Shown here piece by piece: positions 15,233 to 24,303 of a DNA stretch of 33,821 bases; the first letter of the stretch is position 1, and each line of letters begins with the position of its first letter. Position numbers and translations under genes: made by a program. Origin of the DNA: a virus; the IMG/VR virus record IMGVR_UViG_3300044638_005715, positions 103,398 through 137,218 of that record; one strand, written 5' to 3'. Under the pieces are notes generated by a model, which worked only from the letters and a program-made list of their open reading frames with translations, made no database searches and was not told where the DNA came from.

Positions 15233-16258
15233 TTAACTCCAATATGATTGGCCGTTACTTACCTTAATATCATTATAAGTGGAATAAGAATAGGTAACAG
15301 TTGCAATACCACCGCCAGTATCGCCCCCTTGGTGACTTACAGAGGTAAGTTTATTTTTATTACCTAAGTTAATTGAGGTTCCCAAAGTATCGCGAATGAG
15401 GATGGACCTAGTCGGGTTGTTTGCCCCAGTTCCAGAAATTGCAATTAAATCACCGCGTGTAGCATTAACTTCGAATTCGCATGTAATTTCGAATGGGAAA
15501 GTTGCATACTTGAAGTAGGGGCCGAATCGACCTTGTTCCAACATGTCTTCGCGGCCAAAGTTGGCAGTAATAGTAACGGACTGTAGACCGCTACCGGGTG
15601 AACCAACTGTATTAAGCTGGGACATAACTTCCGCAGGTATAATTGAGTTTGCTATATCAAACTTGGCCCTACGTGCTACACCAACATTACCAGATGGAGT
15701 GTGTGAACCATTGATAACGGCTGCTGTTGGACCACCGCTACCATATAGAACGGCGGGTGATGATGCCATACCATAATTGGCACTATTCCAGAATTTATTA
15801 TTACCAGTTAATGTGATGGATTCAGTGGCATTACCATTAATTGGATATGTATATGTGACAGAACTTAATGTAACGCCCGAGCACATAACAACATTATTTG
15901 GCGTATTACCAGAAATAGATGAGACGGAATCACTATATAGTGCCAAATATGCATCGCATACAGAATTTGATGCCGACACAACATTGGTTTTACCAATTTC
16001 GCCAACGGCCTGTAGATATAGCAATTTATGACCGTCAATAACCTTTTCGACAGTAATTTCTACTTCAGAAACTTCATCTTCATTACTATATAATTCTACC
16101 TGCCCATATTCAAACACTTGTTCTAGTGTAAAATTGGTATTGAGGCCAGCACTTTGCACGCCCTTCATGACTTCGAATTGGGTGGATGATGCATTATTAT
16201 GACCAGACTTAGCAATAGCTAAGGCTTGACAAGCGTAAAATAGTCTATTATTTGACAT
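15233..16258 (-). CDS. Major tail tube protein
   Basis: The product has 341 residues and is Gly/Ser/Thr/Val-rich, with alternating polar/hydrophobic strands typical of tail tube proteins. It begins MSNNRLFYACQALAIAK, then GVQSAGLNTNFTLEQVFEYG, where the predicted tube beta-sandwich starts. A strand-rich C-terminal part includes MLEQGRFGPYFKYATFPFEI and SVSHQGGDTGGGIATVTYSY. The ribosome site (ACGGAG, 9 nt before ATG) is strong and a promoter-like motif lies just upstream, both consistent with high expression. Position between the neck genes and the tail-assembly/tape measure block supports the call. An unusually GC-richer third codon position than its neighbours also fits a highly expressed protein. 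Confidence 0.8.
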   Translation of the reverse strand: MSNNRLFYACQALAIAKSGHNNASSTQFEVMKGVQSAGLNTNFTLEQVFEYGQVELYSNEDEVSEVEITVEKVIDGHKLLYLQAVGEIGKTNVVSASNSVCDAYLALYSDSVSSISGNTPNNVVMCSGVTLSSVTYTYPINGNATESITLTGNNKFWNSANYGMASSPAVLYGSGGPTAAVINGSHTPSGNVGVARRAKFDIANSIIPAEVMSQLNTVGSPGSGLQSVTITANFGREDMLEQGRFGPYFKYATFPFEITCEFEVNATRGDLIAISGTGANNPTRSILIRDTLGTSINLGNKNKLTSVSHQGGDTGGGIATVTYSYSTYNDIKVSNGQSYWS

Positions 16259-16278
16259 TTATTTTCTCCGTTTTATAT

Positions 16279-16303
16279 TGTGCGATATTATATAAATACA
16301 CAA
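16279..16303 (-). promoter_or_regulatory. Bipartite TTGTGTA...TATCGCACA motif before the tail tube gene
   Basis: On the minus strand the gap before the tail tube gene holds TTGTGTA, an AT spacer containing TATAAT, then TATCGCACA. The same two words in the same order recur at 28230-28253 before the protease/scaffold gene. The outer parts (TTGTG/CACAA) are also an inverted repeat. This may be a phage late promoter or an RNA element. Confidence 0.4.
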
Positions 16304-16304
16304 G

Positions 16305-17195
16305 TTATATGGGTTTAGTTTCTGTGGTGCATCTAATAGTAGCCATATATAAACCTGGACTCAATTCCGTAATTGTTGGAGAGCCCATGTCATGAATATA
16401 GCAAAACCACTTAGAGTATAAATTGATTAACTGCTTGTATGTTTTGGGTGAAATATTTAATGATCCATTTATATTAAGTGGAAAATCATTATTAGTGGCT
16501 ATTTCATTAACATCATATAAGTATATTAGTTTATCATTATTATATGATATATTATCTATAATTGATACACATTCAGTATCTGTTTCTGATAATACGGTGA
16601 AAATAATATCATTATATCCATATTGACCGCCGCCTAATTCAAATGGTTTAAAATATTTAGCGGGTGTAACATTTACTAATACAGACGGTAATTGAACCCG
16701 AGTATTACCAAATTGGGCCCATGAACCATATGATGAATTTTGTAATTGCGGAGATTCAGCATTATTAGAAAATTTTTGAATTTCCCTAAACCATGGATGC
16801 CCGATAGACGGCTGAACATCTATCCACTTATGAGATCTGGCTATATATATATTAGAAGATGTAGAAATAGGTGTATTAAATACAACACGCCCACTTTTAT
16901 AATTAATATTATATCCGCTACCTATTGGAATAAAGGAATTATTCACAAATAAGCCAGAAATAGAAATGGGCGATCCAACAGTTGTTCCTGATTCCCAGAC
17001 CCAATTATTTCTATGAGATTGCCAAACTTGCCCATTACTATATGATGGGTCGGCCACATTATAAAGTTTGTGTAATTGGCCCCCAGAGATACCAGAGCTT
17101 GGTATATTAATATTAATAAATCCACCCCCATCTAGAAATTGCCAATCTAGATATGGTATTATATTAGACTTAATAATATTAGTCATTGATTGCAT
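16305..17195 (-). CDS. Neck / tail terminator-region structural protein
   Basis: The product has 296 residues and starts with an ATG overlapping the previous stop (TAATG), so it is coupled to the tail-completion gene. The N-terminus (NIIPYLDWQFLDGGGFININ) is followed by a segment describing a beta-sandwich: DPSYSNGQVWQSHRNNWVWE, then LSGLF-type strands and GYNINYKSGRVVFNTP. The C-terminus is helical/strand mixed (YKQLINLYSKWFCYIHDMG). There is no signal peptide or membrane segment. Lying between connector genes and the tail tube gene, it is probably the tail terminator or a head-tail joining protein; that role is positional inference. Confidence 0.8.
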   Translation of the reverse strand: MQSMTNIIKSNIIPYLDWQFLDGGGFININIPSSGISGGQLHKLYNVADPSYSNGQVWQSHRNNWVWESGTTVGSPISISGLFVNNSFIPIGSGYNINYKSGRVVFNTPISTSSNIYIARSHKWIDVQPSIGHPWFREIQKFSNNAESPQLQNSSYGSWAQFGNTRVQLPSVLVNVTPAKYFKPFELGGGQYGYNDIIFTVLSETDTECVSIIDNISYNNDKLIYLYDVNEIATNNDFPLNINGSLNISPKTYKQLINLYSKWFCYIHDMGSPTITELSPGLYMATIRCTTETKPI

Positions 17196-17821
17196 TAGTT
17201 TAGGGCCCTATCTATAGATAATCTGACATTATTAATAAAGGAGGGGTCACTAATGGCCCTAGTAATAAAATTATTATCCATAGTTCCAGAAAATTGTTCG
17301 TTAACTCGAAAAAATCTTGATGATGGAACCATGATTGCCATTTCACTACGGCCGACATTATTTTTATATAATACACGATAATTATACACAACGGCGGCAT
17401 CACCATAATTCAACAACCAATCAAGCCATGGTAATTCCTCATCTTTTTCTGTTATAATAATAGATGTGGGCAGATTTAATAAATTTAAATATGTTATAGG
17501 CTGTACATTAATATTATAGCCACCAACAATATTGCCAGCCCTATTACGAGTATCTACATCAATATTGACAGATTGTGCGACTGAGTTTGCTATATCACCC
17601 GTTGGATCAAAATTTAAACCAAAATCAGCCTTTAAAATACCGTCTCGAACAGATTCCATTTCTGGACAGTTATAAACGGCCTCATAAATGTACGTTCTAA
17701 GATAACCTGAAACTTTATTTTTATTTGTTTGGAACAATTTAGATGATAATTTAGTTATTTCACTACTTATATTCTTTTTAATCTTAGTGAATGTTTCTTT
17801 AATTCTAAATCTAATTGTCAT
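17195..17821 (-). CDS. Tail completion / neck protein (HK97 gp10-like role)
   Basis: The product has 208 residues. The N-terminal ~60 residues are basic and helical (FRIKETFTKIKKNISSEI). The C-terminal half carries the strand pattern ELPWLDWLLNYGDAAVVYNY, then GRSEMAIMV, SSRFFRVNEQFSGT and NNFITRAI, which I associate with phage neck/tail-completion proteins that end in a long helix. It overlaps the upstream zinc-motif gene by 11 nt and is coupled to the next gene through TAATG. The function is inferred from pattern and position. Confidence 0.8.
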   Translation of the reverse strand: MTIRFRIKETFTKIKKNISSEITKLSSKLFQTNKNKVSGYLRTYIYEAVYNCPEMESVRDGILKADFGLNFDPTGDIANSVAQSVNIDVDTRNRAGNIVGGYNINVQPITYLNLLNLPTSIIITEKDEELPWLDWLLNYGDAAVVYNYRVLYKNNVGRSEMAIMVPSSRFFRVNEQFSGTMDNNFITRAISDPSFINNVRLSIDRALN

Positions 17822-18326
17822 CTGTTCCCCATATATTAATTATATATTTTTTCGGGTTATCCTTAAAACCAGTGGGATATGAGGGACTTTTTTTATAATA
17901 ACGATTTATTTTGAAGTTCTCAATTCCACTATAATTGACTGTTAAATATGCGGCCCTTTCTATTTGGGGCAGATATATAGAATCTGTATATGTTTGTATT
18001 GAATTACTATTTATATTAATATTGTCTGGAATAGGAACAAAGTCTGATTTTTTCCAATAAATTCTTGTTGGAATTTCTAAACTTTCTATTTCTTCTAGAG
18101 ATCCACGGCCACTACAATATGGGCATGGCATTCCATTTGAAAATGGTGCGGGTCCGCCCGCCCGATAAATTGATATAGAGGCCGCATTAGAAACAAGATT
18201 ATTTTGATAACAATTGGGGCACGGATTTAATTTAGAAGGAAAAAAAAGAATACATGTCCTTTCGCAATATTCTTTTACGAAATTATTATATATGTCATAT
18301 ACTTGAGTTGGAATATTAAGGTGCAT
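17811..18326 (-). CDS. Neck protein with paired CxxC zinc-ribbon motif
   Basis: The product has 171 residues. CPNC (C36, C39) and CPYC followed by SGRG (C68, C71) form a likely four-Cys zinc site; the second half resembles the CxxCxGxG repeat of DnaJ. A Gly/Pro-rich loop (RAGGPAPFSNG) lies between them. The C-terminal 70 residues are strand-rich. It overlaps both neighbours (11 nt each side), in the connector gene run. Proteins with this paired CxxC arrangement occur at this place in other phages, so a head-closure or connector role is likely. Zinc binding is inferred from the cysteines. Two further cysteines (C21, C25) lie upstream. Confidence 0.8.
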   Translation of the reverse strand: MHLNIPTQVYDIYNNFVKEYCERTCILFFPSKLNPCPNCYQNNLVSNAASISIYRAGGPAPFSNGMPCPYCSGRGSLEEIESLEIPTRIYWKKSDFVPIPDNININSNSIQTYTDSIYLPQIERAAYLTVNYSGIENFKINRYYKKSPSYPTGFKDNPKKYIINIWGTDDN

Positions 18327-18516
18327 AGCTTTCTTTCATTCGCCCATCTAATCTTTGATTTAGGGCCGCAATACTTTCATCCTTTTTGAGAGTATTCACG
18401 GCCAAAACATTATTGGTTAAAACGGCGGCTAAATTTCGCCCGCGTGGCACACCAACAACAACACGGTTGGTTTGAGGTTGTTCACTACCTGAACGAATTT
18501 TTTGTGCTACTGCCAT
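18316..18516 (-). CDS. Small protein in the connector operon
   Basis: A 66-residue basic protein, MAVAQKIRSGSEQ at the start and NQRLDGRMKESYAP at the end, with a central hydrophobic but not membrane-like stretch (LAAVLTNNVLAVNTL). It overlaps the genes on both sides by 11 and 10 nt, which argues that it is real and co-translated. No family is recognised. It may be a small head-tail adaptor component. Confidence 0.65.
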   Translation of the reverse strand: MAVAQKIRSGSEQPQTNRVVVGVPRGRNLAAVLTNNVLAVNTLKKDESIAALNQRLDGRMKESYAP

Positions 18517-19025
18517 CTTATTTCACCTTCTTCATCTAATATGTGGTAATTTTCTACTAAGTAACTTGATACATAATAGGGGCTAATAATTCCATAAAAA
18601 CTTTCAGAACTTTTATTTCTCTTATAATCATATTCAAGTGAAGCATATAAATCAGAGACTATTTTAGCTGCCGCCTGTAATTCCCGCCCCATCCCAGCTA
18701 AACTAATGGAAGAGGGGCCATCCTTAATAGAAACTGAACTGGCCGCCTTTGCTTTTATTTCACTATTTAATAATATCATGGAGGCTTTATAGGCCGTTAA
18801 TATATTAAATGCTTTATCGTTATTCATAAATGGATCTGGCGTGATTGTATTAGTAGCTATATTAATCGAATAATCAGTATCTAATGATACATCATAACTA
18901 ACTTGGTATGCCGCAATAGTTGCCAAAGATAATAAACGAGAATCGGAGTATTGCTGAACGGCCGCTTCACACGACATATCTCCAACAATACCCCTAATTA
19001 ATCTCAGTATATTAACTGCCCACAT
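18507..19025 (-). CDS. Head-tail connector-like helical protein
   Basis: I place the start at 19025 (MWAVNILRLIRGIVGD), giving 172 residues. Upstream in-frame ATGs at 19031 and 19064 are possible, the latter adding 13 residues, but only the 19025 start has a GGA at a usable distance. The middle DPFMNNDKAFNILTAYKAS, then ILLNSEIKAKAA, is helical and is followed by IKDGPSSISLAGMGRELQ and a helical C-terminus. This helix-rich DGPSSI-type pattern fits head-tail connector (adaptor) proteins. It lies at the start of the neck gene run. The start overlaps the end of the preceding gene. Confidence 0.75.
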   Translation of the reverse strand: MWAVNILRLIRGIVGDMSCEAAVQQYSDSRLLSLATIAAYQVSYDVSLDTDYSINIATNTITPDPFMNNDKAFNILTAYKASMILLNSEIKAKAASSVSIKDGPSSISLAGMGRELQAAAKIVSDLYASLEYDYKRNKSSESFYGIISPYYVSSYLVENYHILDEEGEIRWQ

Positions 19026-19341
19026 ATTCATATTCCAGATTTTTATTATCCTTATACACATCATAAATTGTATCGGATATTTCTTTTATGGAAAATGGGC
19101 CCGTATTATATCCATTTGACATCTGCTGCTTAATAAAGCTACGAAGCCGTATTTTAGCAAACCATGGACTTTTCTTGAGCCATTCTATAACATAGGGCAT
19201 AATTTGTGCTAATAAAGTAATTATTGCAACTAAAGTAGCTGGATCTATACCATATTTTCGATCGCCATTACTAATTTCATCGACATTATTCTTATTAACA
19301 TTAAATAGACGTTCGATGACTTTTATTTCCATTTCTTTCAT
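19012..19341 (-). CDS. Small single-span membrane protein
   Basis: A 109-residue protein. Residues 35-55 (ATLVAIITLLAQIMPYVIEW) form a credible membrane helix, followed by a positive patch (LKKSPWFAKIRLRSFIKQ) and a polar acidic C-terminus. The start at 19341 has AGGGG nine bases before. It follows the two-span membrane gene by 12 nt and overlaps the connector gene. A role in lysis or in membrane contact during infection is possible; the sequence does not decide. Confidence 0.75.
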   Translation of the reverse strand: MKEMEIKVIERLFNVNKNNVDEISNGDRKYGIDPATLVAIITLLAQIMPYVIEWLKKSPWFAKIRLRSFIKQQMSNGYNTGPFSIKEISDTIYDVYKDNKNLEYEYVGS

Positions 19342-19353
19342 TGGGTGCCCCTT

Positions 19354-19668
19354 TTAAAATTTATTCTTAACCCAGTCTATAATGGACAATCTTTTGCCAG
19401 GAATAGTTTCATCCTTTGAAATATCAACACTAATTTTATTAACATCCTCTGGTTTAACTACATTGGTGGGAGTTAACCAACGGCGTAAAAAATCTAAACC
19501 AAGTGTTAAAGCCAATGCTATAAGAGCATTAGTTGATCCGCCTATTGCTTCTAATTCTGGAATGACTGATTTTGCCACAAAATCCATAACAGCTACAAGG
19601 GCCGTTATAGCAGCTAAAGTAAGCCATTTTTTAATATCTAATTTATCTATCTGGCCGCTATTTGACAT
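19354..19668 (-). CDS. Two-span membrane protein, holin-like
   Basis: A 104-residue protein with two hydrophobic helices, about 14-36 (WLTLAAITALVAVMDFVAKS) and 46-62 (NALIALALTLGLDFLRRW). A short loop separates them and the C-terminal tail is charged (KDETIPGKRLSIIDWVKNKF). Size and topology fit class II-type holins. No endolysin or spanin gene is visible in the window, and the gene sits between fibre and connector genes rather than in a lysis cassette. The holin call is therefore only a likely one. The ribosome site is GGTGA before ATG. Confidence 0.75.
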   Translation of the reverse strand: MSNSGQIDKLDIKKWLTLAAITALVAVMDFVAKSVIPELEAIGGSTNALIALALTLGLDFLRRWLTPTNVVKPEDVNKISVDISKDETIPGKRLSIIDWVKNKF

Positions 19669-19708
19669 AGTATCACCATATTTTTGCGAATGATTTTAAC
19701 TTATATAA

Positions 19709-21769
19709 TTAATTACTCATAACAACATCAGATAAGATAGCCGATGGCTCATCTGGAACTAATATTGATATAACTTTAGTATCGTATATTTCAGATGATG
19801 ATATTTCTAATTTATATTCTGTATTTCTTAATAATACTAATTCAGCATATCCATTACTATCAGTTGTTGCATTTTGTATGGTATTAATATGAAGTGAGGC
19901 ATTATTTATTTCAAAACAATCAGATAGGCGTGCTATAATATTTGCACCATTAATTGGTAATATGCTTACAGTTCCCTGAGATTTTATAAATAGTTGTAAA
20001 ACACAAAGTTCATCCCCTAAATCTGGTACAACTAATTTTTGTAAATTAATAATTTGACTTAAATCTGCATTTGGCATATTTATAGTAATATCATTAACAG
20101 TTTGATATCCAGTAGGAGTAGTCACACGAACCGTATATGTTTCATTTCCATCAACATTAATACGGGCCACACCATTTTCATTTGTAAAGCCCTTAGCAGT
20201 TTTACCAACTATTGAGAACTGTACATTTTTAACGGCATTGCCATTATCAAGTGCAGTGAATGACAACTGATAGGGCCCGAAACCAGCTATATTTGGTTGA
20301 ACAACACGTAATGTTGCATACATAGTATAGGAACCATTTGTAAATTTATATCTAGCAGTACCCTCTTCTATTGGTCTATCTTGTGATGCATATGATAAGG
20401 CATAATAATATCGCGTACCCTCAGCCCGTAAATATGTTATATTGCCAGCTAAATTTACATATGGGCCGTTATCTATTGATACTTGTCCACTTATAACATC
20501 AGTGTTGTTTGGCCAACTGAATGTTAATGGCTTATCATCATCTAATGATCTTTCTGTAATATATGCTGGATTTGGTTGTAATGCTGTTAATACATTTTGT
20601 GGTAATAGAACTGCTGTTCCTATTGTATTATCAGTAGGGACTCCAACTGCTACTTGGTTAGCTGCTGGTACTATAAGTGTTCCTGTTCGATCACCAAATT
20701 GATAAACAATACCAAAACGAACATCAGAAGTTGCTGGACTTTGATTGCTGATTGAGGAATCAATAAGTGTTTTAGTAGATCCGTTTGGGGTGAGTCGGAA
20801 TTGTGCCGTCGTGTTAGCATTATTCTGTAAAAAAATTGCACCTGATACTGGAATCGCTCCATAAGTTCCAAAAATTAGATTTTTAATAAAAACTCTGGAC
20901 GCTTGATCCGCATTCGTGCTTTGATAGGCTACAGACTGTAAATTGTTACCTCCTGGTCCAAAATCATTTCCGATTGCATTTTCGATATAAATTTGAGTAG
21001 TTCCGCCAGTATTTCTAACAGCGGCTCTACTGCTTAAATTTCCGGCAATTGCATTTACAATGTTTACAGTACCAGACCCCAAAACTAATACGGGTACACC
21101 ATCTGCGGCCCCAGAAAACAAAGCTGTTTGTCCACCATAGGCGTTTGTTATATTAGTCGTACCGGAGCCACTATGAACGACACCATGTACGGTTCCACTT
21201 GTTGTGCCAATCCCATGATAAACGTTATTGACGTTTAAGACGCCGGGTCCAATATTATTAACAATTCCTACTGTAGTGATAAATAGTGCATTAGTTGCTG
21301 AGGTACTTCGTACATCTCTAGTTATGGTTGCAGTTCCAGTACCTTGTAAAAAAAATATGGAAGTAATACCAGTTCCAGACGACCATATAACATCACGACA
21401 TTCTACATTACCTGATCCGGTAATACTATAACATATAACACTATTACTAGGTGCGTTTATTATTAACGCATCCCTGAATGTTACTTTTCCAGATGTATGG
21501 GTAAATCGAAATGCTGTTGTACTGCTTCCATTTATCACAAAATCGCAATCTGTAAATGTTAGATTTCCACCTGCATTGTTTATTTCGGTTTGAGATATTA
21601 AGTAAGATCCTGTACTGGTTGCTTCAAAAGTAATACCAGTAACAGAAATGTTTAAATTGATCGTGAATGTTCCAGTTCGGACTATATCTCCTGGTTGTGG
21701 TTGAACGCCGCCAAAAGTAACGGCATAGTTGTTGTAATTTCCAGTTGCTACAGCGGTTACAATTGCCAT
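19709..21769 (-). CDS. Beta-helical tail fibre / receptor-binding protein, copy 2
   Basis: The product has 686 residues. The N-terminus (MAIVTAVATGNYNNYAVTFG, GVQPQPGDIV) resembles the start of the 654-residue fibre upstream, both with a P..GD turn. Residues ~60-370 are short Ser/Thr/Asn/Gly-rich strands (GGNLTFTDCDFVING, SGKVTFRDALIINAPSN) typical of a right-handed beta-helix. The C-terminal part has two Ig/carboxypeptidase-regulatory-like modules (GFTNENGVARINVDGNETY; ATTDSNGYAELVLLRNTEY). No catalytic motif is seen. It follows a helper-like gene by 3 nt, as the other fibre does. A role in host recognition or capsule contact is inferred. Confidence 0.85.
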   Translation of the reverse strand: MAIVTAVATGNYNNYAVTFGGVQPQPGDIVRTGTFTINLNISVTGITFEATSTGSYLISQTEINNAGGNLTFTDCDFVINGSSTTAFRFTHTSGKVTFRDALIINAPSNSVICYSITGSGNVECRDVIWSSGTGITSIFFLQGTGTATITRDVRSTSATNALFITTVGIVNNIGPGVLNVNNVYHGIGTTSGTVHGVVHSGSGTTNITNAYGGQTALFSGAADGVPVLVLGSGTVNIVNAIAGNLSSRAAVRNTGGTTQIYIENAIGNDFGPGGNNLQSVAYQSTNADQASRVFIKNLIFGTYGAIPVSGAIFLQNNANTTAQFRLTPNGSTKTLIDSSISNQSPATSDVRFGIVYQFGDRTGTLIVPAANQVAVGVPTDNTIGTAVLLPQNVLTALQPNPAYITERSLDDDKPLTFSWPNNTDVISGQVSIDNGPYVNLAGNITYLRAEGTRYYYALSYASQDRPIEEGTARYKFTNGSYTMYATLRVVQPNIAGFGPYQLSFTALDNGNAVKNVQFSIVGKTAKGFTNENGVARINVDGNETYTVRVTTPTGYQTVNDITINMPNADLSQIINLQKLVVPDLGDELCVLQLFIKSQGTVSILPINGANIIARLSDCFEINNASLHINTIQNATTDSNGYAELVLLRNTEYKLEISSSEIYDTKVISILVPDEPSAILSDVVMSN

Positions 21770-21772
21770 AAG

Positions 21773-22324
21773 TTAACTCCGCAGTTGATCGATCACTTCA
21801 TTCAGTGTTGGCGTTGGTTTATTATCTTGTTCTTGTTGATTAATCCACATAAGAGCCTTTTGATATAAACTAATCCAACTTTCACGCAATGTATTATATT
21901 GGTGCTTTCTCATTTCTCTCTCAATATCTATTTTATGCATTTCTCTTTGCATCTGAATACTTTCAATAGTAGGTTCAGGCATTCCTAGAACCTGCCATCT
22001 TTTTTGATGTATTATACAATAAGATAAAATAAAATTGGTTAATTCATCGGGCCATTTAGCAATTTGAGCTATTTGACGTATTTTTATTTGGGCGTGTTTA
22101 TCAGAGAGGTCTGTTCCTTCTGTTGAGGCCGCAATGAAAACAGCTTTAGCCTCAGAATCAGAGGCTGATACAGCATCAAGTGAATTTATAACTTTAGTCC
22201 TATATCCACTATCAGGAAATGCCTCTTCTATATTGCCGAATCTTAGCTTTTTACCAGTCTTTACAACTACATCTTCCTGCAAATACTGTAATATTTCTTC
22301 ATTACTTTGTTCCCAGTTAATCAT
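21773..22324 (-). CDS. Fibre-associated helper protein, copy 2
   Basis: I place the start at 22324 (MINWEQSNEEIL, 183 residues). A longer frame begins at 22381, but GGAGAA lies six bases before 22324 and the paralogue at 24304-24849 begins at the equivalent residue (MNINWSKSNEEIL). The two share TGK/NRL.F.., GYRT.VI.S.D, EAKAVFIAA, GTDLSDK and a helical C-terminus. The protein is soluble and helical in its second half. Each copy sits directly before a fibre gene, so an attachment or fibre-assembly role is plausible but not demonstrated. Confidence 0.85.
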   Translation of the reverse strand: MINWEQSNEEILQYLQEDVVVKTGKKLRFGNIEEAFPDSGYRTKVINSLDAVSASDSEAKAVFIAASTEGTDLSDKHAQIKIRQIAQIAKWPDELTNFILSYCIIHQKRWQVLGMPEPTIESIQMQREMHKIDIEREMRKHQYNTLRESWISLYQKALMWINQQEQDNKPTPTLNEVIDQLRS

Positions 22325-22337
22325 GACATTCTCCGTT

Positions 22338-24302
22338 TTAAAAAAATTCGCCCCTATCATTACTATTAAGTGCCAATACACCAGTTAATATCTGCTCTGA
22401 TGTTGATTGTAGTGCTAGTCCAGACTGAATGTTTCCAATTTGTGTTGATGATAATGATGCTTTTATTCTTCCACTTTCAAGTTCATCTGGTAGACGGTCA
22501 AGGATAGGTGTAAAGTCAACATCAATTTCGCCGATCCCCTCTAAGATAGAAGTGATTCCAGTTTCCAATGTTTCTTGTTCTGCTAACCCATCCCGAATTG
22601 CATCAATTGTTTCTTGATCCAATGAAGTTGGGATCGCTGAAATAGCTTCTAATATAGAATCGGAAGTTAATTCGACCAGTGATCCAACATCTTGAACACT
22701 TGCCTCAAGTGCTAACCCATTTTGAATTTCTGCAACCGAATGAACATGACTATCAGGACGAATAAATCCAATTTCACCGACAACAGGAATACCGCTTAAT
22801 GGTTTTTCAAGCACCACCACGCCGTACTCTGTTTCCTGGGTGTAGGTGATGATGGTGGAGTTCTCTCCTGCTAGGGTCCCTTCTTCGTCCATGTACAAGA
22901 CGCTGTTTTGGAATGATCCGTTTTCGAATCCGGTTAGATTAACAGAAAACGTTGTTGCTGTTGCAGTTACATCGTCTGTAATTTCGAATTCGATAACAGG
23001 GTTTGCTTGTCTTAATTTCTTTAATGTCCAAGCAAGACTATGGTTGGTGTCGTCGTAATCCCGAAGATCGGCTTCATGAACACCGTCAACTATGTCAGGA
23101 ATGTTTGCGGAAATTGCCGCTGCTAAGATTGCTGGATCAAGAATTAAACCGGTTCCGGTTTGTAAAAATCCGGTATATCCGTAAGTCACGCCGCCTGCAA
23201 CATTTTGCGTAGATGGGAGTGTTGGTGCATTTAATTGGAATGGTAGTATTTTCCCATTCAAACTGGAAGACGCTGTGTACACCATCGCATCTTGGGATGT
23301 TTGGTTTATGATTGTGTTGGTTGAAACTATGGTTGTATTACTTATTAGTATTCTTCCACTATTATTGATAGTAGTATTTGATAAATTGAATAAACAACCA
23401 TCAACATAAAATGTAGAAGTGGCTAATATAGAAATTGTCTGATTCTGGATGTTTAAAACTGAACTACTACCATTGCCCGCTATAAAAAACGCTGTAGAGT
23501 TAGTTGACTGATAGTTTCCTGTAAAATTAAAAGTACAAGACCCGGTACCTACCGAAAAAATTCTTTGTATAGAACCCGATATGTTTCCTGTATAGTTAAA
23601 AATGCCCGATCCCGAGGTAGCACTTATTAAAATACCAGCACCGCTTGTAGAAATATCTCCCACAAAGTTAACAGTAGAGACCGCTTGAAGCGAGATAAGA
23701 GTTTGCCCGCTTGATACATTGATTGAAGACGTACTACCGAGATTTGAATGATTCCAACTACTTCCGTTAGGGGAACTTCCGTTTAGACTCACTAACCGGA
23801 AACAGTTAGCACTTATTGTGAAATACCCAATTGTGTTAAGAATTGTAGCAGATCCAGAAACTGAGGCAATTTGTACTGATTGTGCGGCGTTATACAATTC
23901 ATTTTGTGGGTTACTGTCTTTTGCATAAAAATTAAGTGTTCCACCATTTAAATCAATTATTCTATTTCCGGCAGTAGTATTTGACGCGGTTATAGACCAC
24001 CGCCCAATAAAAGTAATAAGCATTCCAGCAATAACATTAGTGTTGCAAAGTTTATTACCAAGTAGATTGTTTGTGCCCGAAAGAAAAAATCCATTTGTGG
24101 CCGTAATCGTTCTTGTTGTTCCGCTGATCTCGAATCGACCACTTATAGTATCCCATGTAATACTTTCGGCTACAAAATCAATATCAAAAAGTAGTGTATG
24201 TCCTTTAATGATTAAGGTGTCACCTGCTTGCGGAATCTGAGCCGGACTCCAATTCGTAGAAGTTGTTAAGTTTACATTTCCGGTTGAAGTCAAAGTTGCC
24301 AT
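22338..24302 (-). CDS. Beta-helical tail fibre / receptor-binding protein, copy 1
   Basis: The product has 654 residues. The N-terminus (TNWSPAQIPQAGDTLIIKGH, then LLFDIDF) resembles a G8-type capping domain. Residues ~60-340 are strand repeats of a right-handed beta-helix (SSINVSSGQTLISLQAVSTV, GILISATSGSGIFNYTGNIS). A conserved-looking module follows (LDPAILAAAISANIPDIVDG, then VHEADLRDYDD). The C-terminal ~120 residues are helical, with repeated IQ.GLALE/Q motifs (EIQNGLALEAS, NIQSGLALQST). The nucleotide composition is GC-richer around 22800-23200 than in neighbours. It starts one nucleotide after the helper gene's stop. Receptor binding is inferred. Confidence 0.85.
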   Translation of the reverse strand: MATLTSTGNVNLTTSTNWSPAQIPQAGDTLIIKGHTLLFDIDFVAESITWDTISGRFEISGTTRTITATNGFFLSGTNNLLGNKLCNTNVIAGMLITFIGRWSITASNTTAGNRIIDLNGGTLNFYAKDSNPQNELYNAAQSVQIASVSGSATILNTIGYFTISANCFRLVSLNGSSPNGSSWNHSNLGSTSSINVSSGQTLISLQAVSTVNFVGDISTSGAGILISATSGSGIFNYTGNISGSIQRIFSVGTGSCTFNFTGNYQSTNSTAFFIAGNGSSSVLNIQNQTISILATSTFYVDGCLFNLSNTTINNSGRILISNTTIVSTNTIINQTSQDAMVYTASSSLNGKILPFQLNAPTLPSTQNVAGGVTYGYTGFLQTGTGLILDPAILAAAISANIPDIVDGVHEADLRDYDDTNHSLAWTLKKLRQANPVIEFEITDDVTATATTFSVNLTGFENGSFQNSVLYMDEEGTLAGENSTIITYTQETEYGVVVLEKPLSGIPVVGEIGFIRPDSHVHSVAEIQNGLALEASVQDVGSLVELTSDSILEAISAIPTSLDQETIDAIRDGLAEQETLETGITSILEGIGEIDVDFTPILDRLPDELESGRIKASLSSTQIGNIQSGLALQSTSEQILTGVLALNSNDRGEFF

Positions 24303-24303
24303 A

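Noticed and set aside
21773-22381. Longer start at 22381 for the second helper gene
   Set aside because: The extra N-terminus overlaps the upstream fibre gene and lacks a ribosome site; 22324 has GGAGAA and matches the paralogue start.
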